Positions 1 to 6,683 are shown, numbered from the stretch's first letter. The stretch: 9,486 nt of DNA from Firmicutes bacterium UBA5454 (GCA_002426555.1 DIQU01000001.1:73234-82719), one strand, 5' to 3'. The notes: generated from the letters alone by a model not told the origin. A program made the numbers and translations.

Positions 1-116
1 CTGTTATCTCTTTGCGGGTCAGTTACACCTGGTGTTCTTTGCACAGTACAGGATGCTGCCAGCATTCCAACTAATATAATTGTCAAAATAGAGAACAAAA
101 GACGTCTCTTTTTCAT
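1..116 (-). CDS. Lipoprotein, N-terminal part only (gene continues beyond the left edge)
   Basis: An ATG at 116 is preceded by a strong ribosome binding site (AAGGAGG, spacing about 8) and opens a frame that stays open to the window edge, giving 38 codons. The peptide begins MKKRRLLFS, continues through a hydrophobic stretch and reaches a lipobox-like LAASC at about residues 19-23, so it should be exported, lipid-modified on the cysteine and anchored on the outer face of the membrane. The polar part after the cysteine (TVQRTPGVTDPQRDN) has no diagnostic motif. It slightly resembles the starts of YhcN/YlaJ-type sporulation lipoproteins. ApbE, the lipoprotein that flavinylates RnfG and RnfD, would also be a plausible neighbour of rnf, but nothing visible supports it. 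It lies 118 bases beyond the methyltransferase stop and may have its own promoter. Confidence 0.8.
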   Translation of the reverse strand, partial: MKKRRLLFSILTIILVGMLAASCTVQRTPGVTDPQRDN

Positions 117-234
117 TCTATCGCCTCCTTTATACTCTATTTTGACTCACTTCAATTGTTTTATGAAATGTAATTCAATGCATCTATGGATATTTTTGCA
201 TTATTCTTTTATTGCGGGTACTTAGTTGAGTTCG
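117..234. other. Intergenic spacer between methyltransferase and lipoprotein genes
   Basis: This 118-base AT-rich spacer separates the methyltransferase stop from the lipoprotein start. I found no convincing terminator hairpin with a T-run. A TATAAA at 133-138 on the minus strand overlaps the lipoprotein ribosome binding site and so cannot serve as a -10 for it. The only clear signal is that ribosome binding site, at about 125-131. No sporulation-type promoter was identified with confidence. Confidence 0.5.
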
Positions 235-1509
235 TTACAATATTAATAATAATTGTTTTCCATAAATATCTATTATATGACAGGCAAGTTCTTTTTCAGC
301 ATCTGCTTTGTCAACTCCTACAACTAGCACATTTTTCAAATATGGATTCTCAGCACTTCGGTAGGTCTCTTGATAGGAAAAAAACTCATTATCCCGGATG
401 TAACCTATGGACCAATAATCTATGTAGTCAAAAAATTTATAGTCAAATTCAGACAAAGGCTCACATTGGTAACTTAATAACTGTACTTCCATAGTCTTTT
501 CATTTGATTTTGTAATCTTTATTTCTACATCATTATTGTCTTCATATTTTTGTGCTTTTAATTTAGGATCCGAAAAGCAGAAAAATTTTGCTTCAGAAGA
601 TTGCAGTAAACGCTTTCTACATACATGAATGGAAAACTTGCTCATATCCATGGCAATCCATTTTCTTCCGTTCTTTTGTGCAACTGCAGGCGTGGTGCCG
701 GATCCGGCAAAAAAGTCTCCTATCCAATCACCCGGTCTGGATGCAGACAGCAGAATTCGTTCCATTAAAGCCTCGGGCTTTTGGGTGTCGTATCCGGTTC
801 GTTCCGGATCTTTTTGATGCAGATGAGAGATGTCATCCCATACATCACTGGGATACACCTTGGAATCCTCATAGTAACGATATTCCTTACCATTGCTGCG
901 TATGGACCAGAAAACTCTTCCATCTTCTCCTATCTGTTTCTTCATGTTGTTGCGCTTAAGCGTTCCTCTTGGTTTGCCTACCTCATCTGCATTAAAATAG
1001 TGCTCATCACTTTTTCGATAGAATAAAATGGTATCGTGTTTTCTGCTGAAATATCGTTTTGTACGTCCGCCTGTTTGATAAGCCCAGACAATTTCATTTA
1101 AAAAATTGGATTCTCCAAAAATTTTATCCATCATCAACCTTGCATGGGCACTGAAACGGTAATCCAAATGAAGAAACATTGAGCCTTCCGGTTTCAACAG
1201 CTGATGAGATAAAGTTAAAACTTCCTGCAGCATATCTAAGAAGCTTTCTCTGCTATCCCAAACGTCAGCGTAGGCTTGGTGGCTTATTATGTGTTTTGAG
1301 CTGCCTTGCCAGCCTTCTTTTCCTATTTTTTGACGAAAACTAAATTTCTTACCAGTGAAAAATGGCGGGTCCAAATAGATTAGCTGTATTTTTTCTCTCC
1401 ATTTATCCACCAAAAGAGGAAGCGATTCACTTGCATCAGTTTTCAAAAAAATACCATCTGATTTGCTGGAGTCGCTCCCCGACTGTTTCCCGCCATACCA
1501 TAGAATCAT
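235..1509 (-). CDS. Site-specific DNA methyltransferase, beta class, probably N6-adenine
   Basis: This 424-residue protein should transfer a methyl group from S-adenosylmethionine to a base in a specific DNA site. The catalytic motif DPPF is at residues 47-50, followed by the AdoMet-binding FAGSG (267-271) in GDFFAGSGTT, with TQKPEALMERIL just before it at 242-253. Catalytic motif first and AdoMet motif second is the beta-class order of the N6_N4_Mtase family; DPPF/DPPY is usual for adenine-N6 enzymes. Residues from about 325 to the end match no domain I recognise and may contribute to target recognition. The ATG has a GAGGGGAG ribosome binding site about 7 bases upstream. The gene starts 46 bases after the rnfB stop with no terminator between, so it is probably cotranscribed with rnf. 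No restriction enzyme is visible, making it look solitary. The target sequence cannot be predicted. Confidence 0.9.
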   Translation of the reverse strand: MILWYGGKQSGSDSSKSDGIFLKTDASESLPLLVDKWREKIQLIYLDPPFFTGKKFSFRQKIGKEGWQGSSKHIISHQAYADVWDSRESFLDMLQEVLTLSHQLLKPEGSMFLHLDYRFSAHARLMMDKIFGESNFLNEIVWAYQTGGRTKRYFSRKHDTILFYRKSDEHYFNADEVGKPRGTLKRNNMKKQIGEDGRVFWSIRSNGKEYRYYEDSKVYPSDVWDDISHLHQKDPERTGYDTQKPEALMERILLSASRPGDWIGDFFAGSGTTPAVAQKNGRKWIAMDMSKFSIHVCRKRLLQSSEAKFFCFSDPKLKAQKYEDNNDVEIKITKSNEKTMEVQLLSYQCEPLSEFDYKFFDYIDYWSIGYIRDNEFFSYQETYRSAENPYLKNVLVVGVDKADAEKELACHIIDIYGKQLLLIL

Positions 1510-1559
1510 TGAGAGCTCCCCTCGTCATGAATAGTAATATCGTCTGTAAACACCGTCAT
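1506..1559 (-). CDS. Possible 17-codon ORF linking rnfB and the methyltransferase, or a frameshifted methyltransferase N terminus
   Basis: The ATG at 1559 overlaps the rnfB stop as ATGA, and its own TGA stop overlaps the methyltransferase ATG as ATGA. The peptide would be MTVFTDDITIHDEGSSQ. It has no ribosome binding site of its own, so it could only be translated by coupling to rnfB. One extra base in the short G-run at about 1518-1521 would join it in frame to the methyltransferase and extend that protein N-terminally by 18 residues. It may therefore be a coupling leader, a remnant or sequencing-error-split N terminus, or chance. I do not recognise the peptide. Confidence 0.25.
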   Translation of the reverse strand: MTVFTDDITIHDEGSSQ

Positions 1560-2365
1560 TTGCTTATGGTTTGCATCATAGTTATGCTCTTGGTAGGACA
1601 TTTTTCAACGCAAATACCACAATTTGTACATTTATCGTAATCTATTTTAGCCAGGTTGTTTTCGAAGCCAATGGCATCAAATGGGCAGGCCTTCACACAT
1701 ATCTGGCAGCCTATGCATCCAATCTTACAATTATTCCTTACTACTCTGCCCTTATCATGTGAATTGCAGGCTATCTGCACCTGACTGGAGGCTGGAATGA
1801 GCTTTATTATATTCTTGGGACATGCAGTTACACACATGTTGCAGGCAGTACACTTATCTCTGTCTACTACTGCCAAACCTTTGTCGTTGACATGAATAGC
1901 GTCAAAGGGACAGACTCGTTCACAGGTGCCCAGACCAAGACAAGAAGCGCTGCATGCCTTATGACCGTCTGCCAGCATGGACGCCGCTACGCAATCATTG
2001 ATTCCCTGATATTTGAATTTTTCTACAACCTGGTCACAATCTCCTTGACAAAGAACTCTTGCGACCATTCGTTCCTCGACCTCTGTCCCCATACCCATAA
2101 TGGCACCCACCCTGGCTGCAACCTCGCTGCCACCAACGGTGCAAGCGTTCACAGGCGCTTTACCCGATACAATTGCAGAGGCAAGACCATCACAGCCCGG
2201 ATAACCACATGCACCGCAATTGGCGCTTGGTAAGACTTCTCTAACCTCATCTATACGAGCATCTTTTTCTATCGCAAACTTCTTGGAAGCAACAGAAAGA
2301 CCGACTCCGAAAATCAAACTCATTCCTCCCAGACTCAGTACTGGGAGCAACAGTTGTTCCAACAT
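1556..2365 (-). CDS. rnfB: Rnf complex subunit RnfB, polyferredoxin electron-entry subunit
   Basis: RnfB takes electrons from reduced ferredoxin at the cytoplasmic side and passes them into the Rnf membrane complex. The 269-residue protein starts with a membrane anchor (about 4-25), followed by the characteristic cluster motif C50-x2-C53-x4-C58-x16-C75. Ferredoxin-like motifs follow: C138/C142/C148/C152, C172/C175/C178/C182, C217/C220/C223/C227 and C246/C249/C252/C256, each group ending in CP. This long polyferredoxin form is typical of clostridial RnfB and longer than the proteobacterial type. The ATG has an AGGAGAG ribosome binding site, and the gene follows rnfA by 14 bases. It is the last rnf gene of the operon, the usual position in the clostridial order C-D-G-E-A-B. 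Confidence 0.97.
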   Translation of the reverse strand: MLEQLLLPVLSLGGMSLIFGVGLSVASKKFAIEKDARIDEVREVLPSANCGACGYPGCDGLASAIVSGKAPVNACTVGGSEVAARVGAIMGMGTEVEERMVARVLCQGDCDQVVEKFKYQGINDCVAASMLADGHKACSASCLGLGTCERVCPFDAIHVNDKGLAVVDRDKCTACNMCVTACPKNIIKLIPASSQVQIACNSHDKGRVVRNNCKIGCIGCQICVKACPFDAIGFENNLAKIDYDKCTNCGICVEKCPTKSITMMQTISK

Positions 2366-2379
2366 ATTAATCTCTCCTA

Positions 2380-2967
2380 TTATTTTATAAGTCCCTGGAA
2401 TCCTAAAAAAGCAACCGACATTAATCCTGCTGTTATCATGGCAAGCGGGAATCCTTTGAGGGGCTCTGGAATGTCAGCCAACTCCAGGCGTTCTCTGATG
2501 CCGGCAAACAATACAATTGCCAGTGTAAAGCCCAATGCTCCGCTAACTCCGTTAACGAGGGTCTGCAGCAGGTCATATTTTTCTTCAATATTTAAAATAG
2601 CTACACCCAGTACGGCACAATTGGTCGTAATTAATGGCAAATATACTCCGAGAGCCTGATAAAGAGATGGACTCATTTTTTGAATAACCATTTCAATAAA
2701 TTGGACCAAAGCAGCAATAATTAAGATAAATGCCAAGGTCTGCATGTATTCCATGTTTAAAGGTTCCAGAATGAAATAATAAGCCAGATAGGTTATAACA
2801 GAAGCCATAGCCATTACAAAGGTTACGGCTGCCCCCATACCCACTGCGGTAGACACTTGTTTGGATACGCCCAGGAAAGGACAGATTCCAAGAAAGCGTG
2901 ACATTATAAAATTATTTACCAGTATGGAACTTAACAAAATCAAAAACAAACTGCTGATATACTCCAA
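2380..2967 (-). CDS. rnfA: Rnf complex membrane subunit RnfA
   Basis: RnfA is an integral membrane subunit paired with RnfE; together they carry electrons across the membrane and form part of the ion path. The 195-residue protein is almost wholly hydrophobic, with about six membrane segments. It carries the signature NNFIMSRFLGICPFLGVS near residues 18-35 and TTNCAVLG at 114-121. C29 and C117 correspond to the cysteines that, with the matching pair in RnfE, hold the intramembrane [2Fe-2S] cluster in Rnf/Nqr. The start is a TTG at 2967, supported by AGGGGGT with 7-base spacing. A nearby ATG at 2972 is out of frame and too close to that site. The gene follows rnfE by 16 bases. Confidence 0.96.
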   Translation of the reverse strand: MEYISSLFLILLSSILVNNFIMSRFLGICPFLGVSKQVSTAVGMGAAVTFVMAMASVITYLAYYFILEPLNMEYMQTLAFILIIAALVQFIEMVIQKMSPSLYQALGVYLPLITTNCAVLGVAILNIEEKYDLLQTLVNGVSGALGFTLAIVLFAGIRERLELADIPEPLKGFPLAMITAGLMSVAFLGFQGLIK

Positions 2968-2983
2968 ATCATTACCCCCTTAT

Positions 2984-3598
2984 TTAGGCCTGTTCGACTG
3001 ATTTTTTCTTTTGTTTCTGATCTACCTTGTTGATTAAAGCGAGAATCAACCCTAGAGTGAAAAATGCTCCGGGCGGCAGTATCATAATAATGGCTGGTTC
3101 AAAACCTTGGCCAAATAAACTTATACCGAACAGGGAACCTGCACCCAGTATCTCCCTAATGCTGCCTAGAAGCGTTAATGCCAATGTAAAACCAATACCC
3201 ATGCCGATTCCGTCCATAAAAGAATAAAATGGTTTGTTCTTGAATGCAAAGGCTTCTGCTCTAGCCAGAATGATACAGTTTACAACAATTAAAGGGATGT
3301 ACAGCCCCAGAGCATCAAACAATGCAGGCACAAAGGCTTCCATTAACATGCCTGCGATAGTAACAAAGGCTGCTATTATTACAACAAAAGCAGGGATGCG
3401 TATCTTATCGGATATAAAGTTTCTGAGCAGTGAAATGACAAGATTGGATGCAGCCAGCACAAATATTACCGCCAACCCCATTGCTATTCCGTTTATTGCT
3501 GCTGTAGAAACTGCCAGAGTGGGGCACATTCCCAAAACCAGTCTGAAGGTGGGATTTTCATTTAAGATCCCATTCATTAGGATGTTTTTTGTTTTCAT
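2984..3598 (-). CDS. rnfE: Rnf complex membrane subunit RnfE
   Basis: RnfE is the homologous partner of RnfA in the membrane core of Rnf. It has 204 residues, about six membrane segments and a short lysine-rich cytoplasmic tail near the end. It opens with a helix that includes ILNENPTFRLVLGMCPTLAV, typical of RnfE/NqrD, and has VVNCIILARAEAFA at about 105-118. C25 and C108 are the likely cluster ligands that complement those of RnfA. The ATG overlaps the rnfG stop by one base (TAATG). It has a full-strength GGAGGTG site inside the last codons of rnfG, so translation of the two is probably coupled. Confidence 0.96.
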   Translation of the reverse strand: MKTKNILMNGILNENPTFRLVLGMCPTLAVSTAAINGIAMGLAVIFVLAASNLVISLLRNFISDKIRIPAFVVIIAAFVTIAGMLMEAFVPALFDALGLYIPLIVVNCIILARAEAFAFKNKPFYSFMDGIGMGIGFTLALTLLGSIREILGAGSLFGISLFGQGFEPAIIMILPPGAFFTLGLILALINKVDQKQKKKSVEQA

Positions 3599-4149
3599 TA
3601 ATTTCCACCTCCATCAGCAAGTTCAGCTTGATAATAGTCAATTGCATAGTTTACTGCGTTAGTTACTGCGTTTGAGGAAACAGTTGCACCTGATACAGCG
3701 GATAATGCACTTCCTTCTATTTGATTTTCGGCTGATATGCCTCTATATTGTTCATAAAACCCGGGTTCGCCTACCCTTGCACCCAAACCAGGTGTTTCGG
3801 ATTGTTGAACAATACGCACTCCACTGAGATTGCCACCTTCGTCTATACCGACAATAACAATGACATCGCCTCCATATCCGCGACTCACCGTCTTAAAGGT
3901 ATAGCCTGTTATATTGTTACCCATACGTCCCTCATGTGCTTCCATAATATTGGGATAAGTTTTCTCAGATACGTCCAGCTCAGCAAATTCATCTGCACTT
4001 TCCAAAACGACTGCCCTGGCTTCATTGCTGGCTCTTTCAGCTTGTATCCTAATCGGCTCTTCTGTTATCATCTGAGTAAGAGCCAGAGCAAAGGTTGCTA
4101 TTGCTGTAATCAATAACAGCTTAAGCCCTGTCATTATGTTATCAGTCAT
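3598..4149 (-). CDS. rnfG: Rnf complex subunit RnfG, extracytoplasmic flavoprotein with covalent FMN
   Basis: RnfG carries an FMN attached to a threonine by ApbE and moves electrons on the outer face of the membrane. From the preferred start it has 183 residues: one N-terminal membrane helix (about 6-28) and then an exported FMN-binding domain. The flavinylation motif SGATVSS is at 153-159, with T156 as the expected attachment residue. SETPGLGARVGEPGF, also typical of the family, lies at 117-131. The frame is open to an upstream ATG at 4194, but ATG 4149 is better: it has a GAGGTG site 7 bases upstream and overlaps the rnfD stop by only 8 bases instead of 53. The modifying enzyme ApbE is not encoded in the window. 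Confidence 0.95.
   Translation of the reverse strand: MTDNIMTGLKLLLITAIATFALALTQMITEEPIRIQAERASNEARAVVLESADEFAELDVSEKTYPNIMEAHEGRMGNNITGYTFKTVSRGYGGDVIVIVGIDEGGNLSGVRIVQQSETPGLGARVGEPGFYEQYRGISAENQIEGSALSAVSGATVSSNAVTNAVNYAIDYYQAELADGGGN
3606..3612 (-). promoter_or_regulatory. Ribosome binding site of rnfE inside the 3' end of rnfG
   Basis: GGAGGTG lies 7 bases before the rnfE ATG and at the same time encodes part of the Gly-Gly-Gly near the C terminus of RnfG. Together with the TAATG stop-start overlap, this suggests that rnfG and rnfE are translated in a coupled way. Confidence 0.8.
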
Positions 4150-5116
4150 CTTTACGCACCTCACCATATATTTTGGGCTGTGTATATTTGTCAATAAGCG
4201 GTGTCGCTACATTCATCAACAGGATTGAATATGTGACACCTTCAGGATATCCGCCATAAATGCGGATAACTGCAGTGAGTATACCACACCCAAATCCCAT
4301 TATCACCTGACCCAGCGGAGTAACGGGAGAAGAAGAATAATCGGTTGCCATAAAGAAAGCCCCTAGAATGAGACCTCCCAGAAAAAGCTGATAAAATGCA
4401 TCGTAAAAGCCAACTCCTCCAAAGATCATAGTACAAACATAAGTAGCTGCCATATAAGTGATGGGAATTCTCCAATTGATTACACCGCGTAACAGTAGAT
4501 ATGCTGCGCCTAATAATAGTGCTGCAGATGAGACTTCTCCAATGGTTCCAGGGATATTCCCCATAAAAACATCTTGAAACGAAGGAAGATCCATAACTAC
4601 TGTTGCTCCGCTGGTAGCACTGCCTGTCGCATCAGCAAGATTCGCCAGAGCCAAAGGTGTAGCTGAAGTAACAGCATCTGTACCCGGCTGAATCCACCTG
4701 GTCATATGTGCAGGCCAGGAAGCCAACAGTATGGCTCGGGCTGCTAATGCAGGATTCATGAAATTATGTCCAATTCCGCCAAAAACCTGCTTAACCAGAG
4801 CAATGGCTATAACAGATCCAACCATTACCATCCACCAAGGTGTGCCGGGCGGCAGATTGTAAGCCAAAAGCAGACCTGTAACCACTGCACTTAAATCGCT
4901 GATGGTAACTGGCTTTTTCATGAATTTTTGAACCACATATTCAGTAAGTACTGCTGAAACAACAGCTAATAAAACAATCCATAGAACTCCAACCCCATGC
5001 AGCCAGATGGAAACCAGACCAGCCGGTATTAAAGCAATAATTACGTCCAACATAATTTTGGACGTTGTATCCCTTGTCTTTATATGGGGAGATGAAGAAA
5101 CTGTAAACAAATTCAT
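4142..5116 (-). CDS. rnfD: Rnf complex membrane subunit RnfD with covalent FMN
   Basis: RnfD is a large membrane subunit that carries a covalently bound FMN and is thought to contribute to the ion path. The 324-residue protein has about nine or ten hydrophobic segments. It shows the family features SSSPHIKTRDTT near the N terminus, GGIGHNFMNPALAARA at 113-128 and ATDYSSSPVTPLGQ at 257-270. The flavinylation motif is D147-A-V-T-S-A-T153, with T153 the expected FMN site. A second similar motif, DATGSAT (162-168) followed by SGAT (169-172), is unusual. The ATG has a GGAGGG site with about 7-base spacing. It follows rnfC by 27 bases and overlaps rnfG by 8. Confidence 0.96.
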   Translation of the reverse strand: MNLFTVSSSPHIKTRDTTSKIMLDVIIALIPAGLVSIWLHGVGVLWIVLLAVVSAVLTEYVVQKFMKKPVTISDLSAVVTGLLLAYNLPPGTPWWMVMVGSVIAIALVKQVFGGIGHNFMNPALAARAILLASWPAHMTRWIQPGTDAVTSATPLALANLADATGSATSGATVVMDLPSFQDVFMGNIPGTIGEVSSAALLLGAAYLLLRGVINWRIPITYMAATYVCTMIFGGVGFYDAFYQLFLGGLILGAFFMATDYSSSPVTPLGQVIMGFGCGILTAVIRIYGGYPEGVTYSILLMNVATPLIDKYTQPKIYGEVRKDD

Positions 5117-5143
5117 ACCAAACCCTCCGATAGCCTATACTAC

Positions 5144-6502
5144 TTATCTTTTATTTTGTCTGTGTTGGTCTGCCTCAGCTTGGCGTTTTCTATCTGCAAT
5201 AATTGCCTTTTTAGCTACCATAATTGATGGCAGCAACGGTCTGGAAGCCGGACAAATATAAGAACAACTGCCGCATTCAATGCAATCCATAGCATTAAGT
5301 TTTTCTGCTTCCTCCATATTTCCCTTAAGAGAATGAGCGCTGATATACAACGGAGCTAAGCGAATTGGACATACTTCCACACAGCGGGCACAGCGAATAC
5401 AGTTGGAAGGTTCTCTCTCATATGCTTCCTTTTCCGTGAAGAGCAGAATTCCAGAGGTTCCCTTCATTACCGGTACAATCAGCGTATGCTGTGCACAGCC
5501 CATCATGGGACCTCCGGCTATTACTTTAACCGGTTCTTCTATCCAGCCGCCACAACAATCAATAACATCCTTGAAAGAAGTGCCAATGCGTACCATGAGG
5601 TTTTTAGGTTCTCGGACAGCTCCTCCTGAGACGGTTACTATGCGTTGATACAAGGGCTTTCCTGTCTTAACAGTCTCTGCAATTGCTGCTGCTGTACCTA
5701 CGTTGTTTACTTCTGTGCCTACATCCATAGGTAAACCACCAGATGGAACCTGCCGTCCCAGTATGACTTGAATCATCTGTTTTTCGGCCCCTTGCGGATA
5801 TTTGGTGTGCAGCTTCACTACATTGATGCCGCTTTCATCTTTTGATGCAGCTTCAATAGCATATATTGCATCGGGTTTGTCGTCTTCTATGCCAATGAAT
5901 GCTTTAGATACATCCAATATTTTCATAATAACTTTCAGCCCATATATAATATCATCTGGCTTTTCAATCATCAGACGATAGTCGGAAGTAAGATAAGGCT
6001 CGCATTCTGATCCATTCAAAATAACTGTATCAATTGTTTTGTCACTTGGAGGAGACAACTTGACATGAGTTGGAAATGCAGCACCTCCCATTCCGACAAT
6101 ACCGGATTCCATAATGATATTGATCAATTCTTCTCTGCTGAAATCCTCTAACTTCCCCGGCTTGATTGAAGGATCCAGGGTGTCGCTGCCATCATTTTCA
6201 ATGATTACACAAGGAAATCTTACACCAGTAGGAAGATCCGCCGTTTCTATGGACTTTACTGATCCAGAAACCGAGGAGTGAACAGGAGCGCTGACATAAC
6301 CTCTGGGCTGTCCGATTTTTTGACCAAGTAATATCTTGTCTCCCTTTTTGACTAAAGATTGACAAGGTGCTCCTATATTTTGCTGCAAGGGAATTGTAAC
6401 AAGTTCCGGTACCTTGCACAGCTCTATCTGTTTTGCTTTTGTAAGTCCTTTACTGTATGGGGGGTGTATCCCACCTGTAAAGCTCGATCGTTTGTTGAGC
6501 AA
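5144..6502 (-). CDS. rnfC: Rnf complex subunit RnfC, peripheral NADH/FMN and iron-sulfur subunit
   Basis: RnfC is the cytoplasmic peripheral subunit where NAD+ is reduced. The TTG start gives 452 residues beginning MLNKRSSFTGGIHPPYSK; the GGIHPP motif is the usual RnfC beginning. The middle resembles the NuoF-like FMN/NADH fold, with GMGGAAFPTHVKL at about 137-149 and NGSECEPYLTSDYRL at about 163-177. The C-terminal part has two four-cysteine motifs, CIRCARCVEVCP from about 368 and CIECGSCSYICP from about 407, which should bind two [4Fe-4S] clusters. A GTG at 6511 is also in frame, but it would use a site only 2-3 bases away. The TTG at 6502 has AGAGGTG followed by 6 bases, so I prefer it. 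RnfC is the first gene of the operon. Confidence 0.95.
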   Translation of the reverse strand: MLNKRSSFTGGIHPPYSKGLTKAKQIELCKVPELVTIPLQQNIGAPCQSLVKKGDKILLGQKIGQPRGYVSAPVHSSVSGSVKSIETADLPTGVRFPCVIIENDGSDTLDPSIKPGKLEDFSREELINIIMESGIVGMGGAAFPTHVKLSPPSDKTIDTVILNGSECEPYLTSDYRLMIEKPDDIIYGLKVIMKILDVSKAFIGIEDDKPDAIYAIEAASKDESGINVVKLHTKYPQGAEKQMIQVILGRQVPSGGLPMDVGTEVNNVGTAAAIAETVKTGKPLYQRIVTVSGGAVREPKNLMVRIGTSFKDVIDCCGGWIEEPVKVIAGGPMMGCAQHTLIVPVMKGTSGILLFTEKEAYEREPSNCIRCARCVEVCPIRLAPLYISAHSLKGNMEEAEKLNAMDCIECGSCSYICPASRPLLPSIMVAKKAIIADRKRQAEADQHRQNKR

Positions 6503-6508
6503 ATAATA

Positions 6509-6515
6509 CACCTCT
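6509..6515 (-). promoter_or_regulatory. Ribosome binding site that favours the TTG start of rnfC
   Basis: AGAGGTG matches the anti-Shine-Dalgarno sequence and is followed by TATTAT and then TTG, an ideal 6-base spacing. The alternative GTG start at 6511 lies inside this site. Confidence 0.7.
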
Positions 6516-6564
6516 TTCCAATGTTTTAGAAATAATGGATATCTATAAAATTCAAGCTGACTTT

Positions 6565-6595
6565 ATCATATCACTTTTCATAGTGTTTTTGTTAA
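6565..6595 (-). promoter_or_regulatory. Candidate proximal rnf promoter (extended -10)
   Basis: TGATATGAT on the minus strand is an extended -10 (TATGAT at 6565-6570). Its -35 is poor at standard spacing; TTAACA at 6590-6595 matches TTGACA in 5 of 6 positions but with a 19-base spacer. Transcription would start about 56 bases before the rnfC TTG and skip the upstream hairpins. The -35 overlaps a TTGTTAA sequence that resembles half of a clostridial Rex site. Confidence 0.3.
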
Positions 6596-6621
6596 AAATA
6601 TATCATCATCCTTACATGAAA

Positions 6622-6675
6622 ATAACCTTCGGAAGGCAATTGCTTCTTCAGGTTATAAAGAGTCGGGGTTCTTTA
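6622..6675 (-). promoter_or_regulatory. Two adjacent RNA hairpins in the rnf leader or TSUP 3' region
   Basis: Read on the minus strand, TAAAGA (6670-6675) can pair with TCTTTA (6656-6661) around an 8-base loop. Next, ATAACCT (6650-6656) pairs with AGGTTAT (6622-6628), extended by GAAG/CTTC after a 3-base bulge, with a loop containing GCAATTGC. The second hairpin is followed by only four Ts, so it is at best a weak terminator. Because the hairpins lie just downstream of a good -10, they may be a structured 5' leader or attenuator for rnf. They could equally end transcripts from the upstream TSUP genes. I match them to no known riboswitch. The rest of 6503-6727 is AT-rich and holds the two promoter candidates. 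Confidence 0.45.
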
Positions 6676-6683
6676 GTGTTCTC

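Noticed and set aside
133..138. TATAAA as the -10 of the lipoprotein promoter
   Set aside because: It overlaps the ribosome binding site, so transcription would start too late to include it.
186..1026. Several plus-strand ORFs of 60-120 codons opposite the methyltransferase
   Set aside because: They lie antisense to a gene with clear catalytic motifs, have no good ribosome binding sites and give unstructured, cysteine- and histidine-rich translations typical of shadow frames.
235..1509. Methyltransferase as a type III restriction-modification Mod or the sporulation methyltransferase CamA
   Set aside because: No Res partner is present, the length is shorter than usual for Mod proteins, and nothing visible ties it to CamA specifically.
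4150..4194. Longer RnfG start at 4194
   Set aside because: It would overlap rnfD by 53 bases, adds 15 polar residues not expected before the membrane helix, and has a worse ribosome binding site than ATG 4149.
4242..4475. A 77-codon minus-strand ORF inside rnfD
   Set aside because: It is an alternative frame of rnfD with a tyrosine-, serine- and arginine-rich translation and no family resemblance.
6503..6511. GTG start for rnfC at 6511
   Set aside because: The codon lies inside the AGAGGTG ribosome binding site; TTG 6502 has proper spacing. The GTG is not fully excluded.
6622..6656. Strong intrinsic terminator for the TSUP genes
   Set aside because: The stem is interrupted by a bulge and followed by only four Ts; it is reported as a hairpin, not as a terminator.
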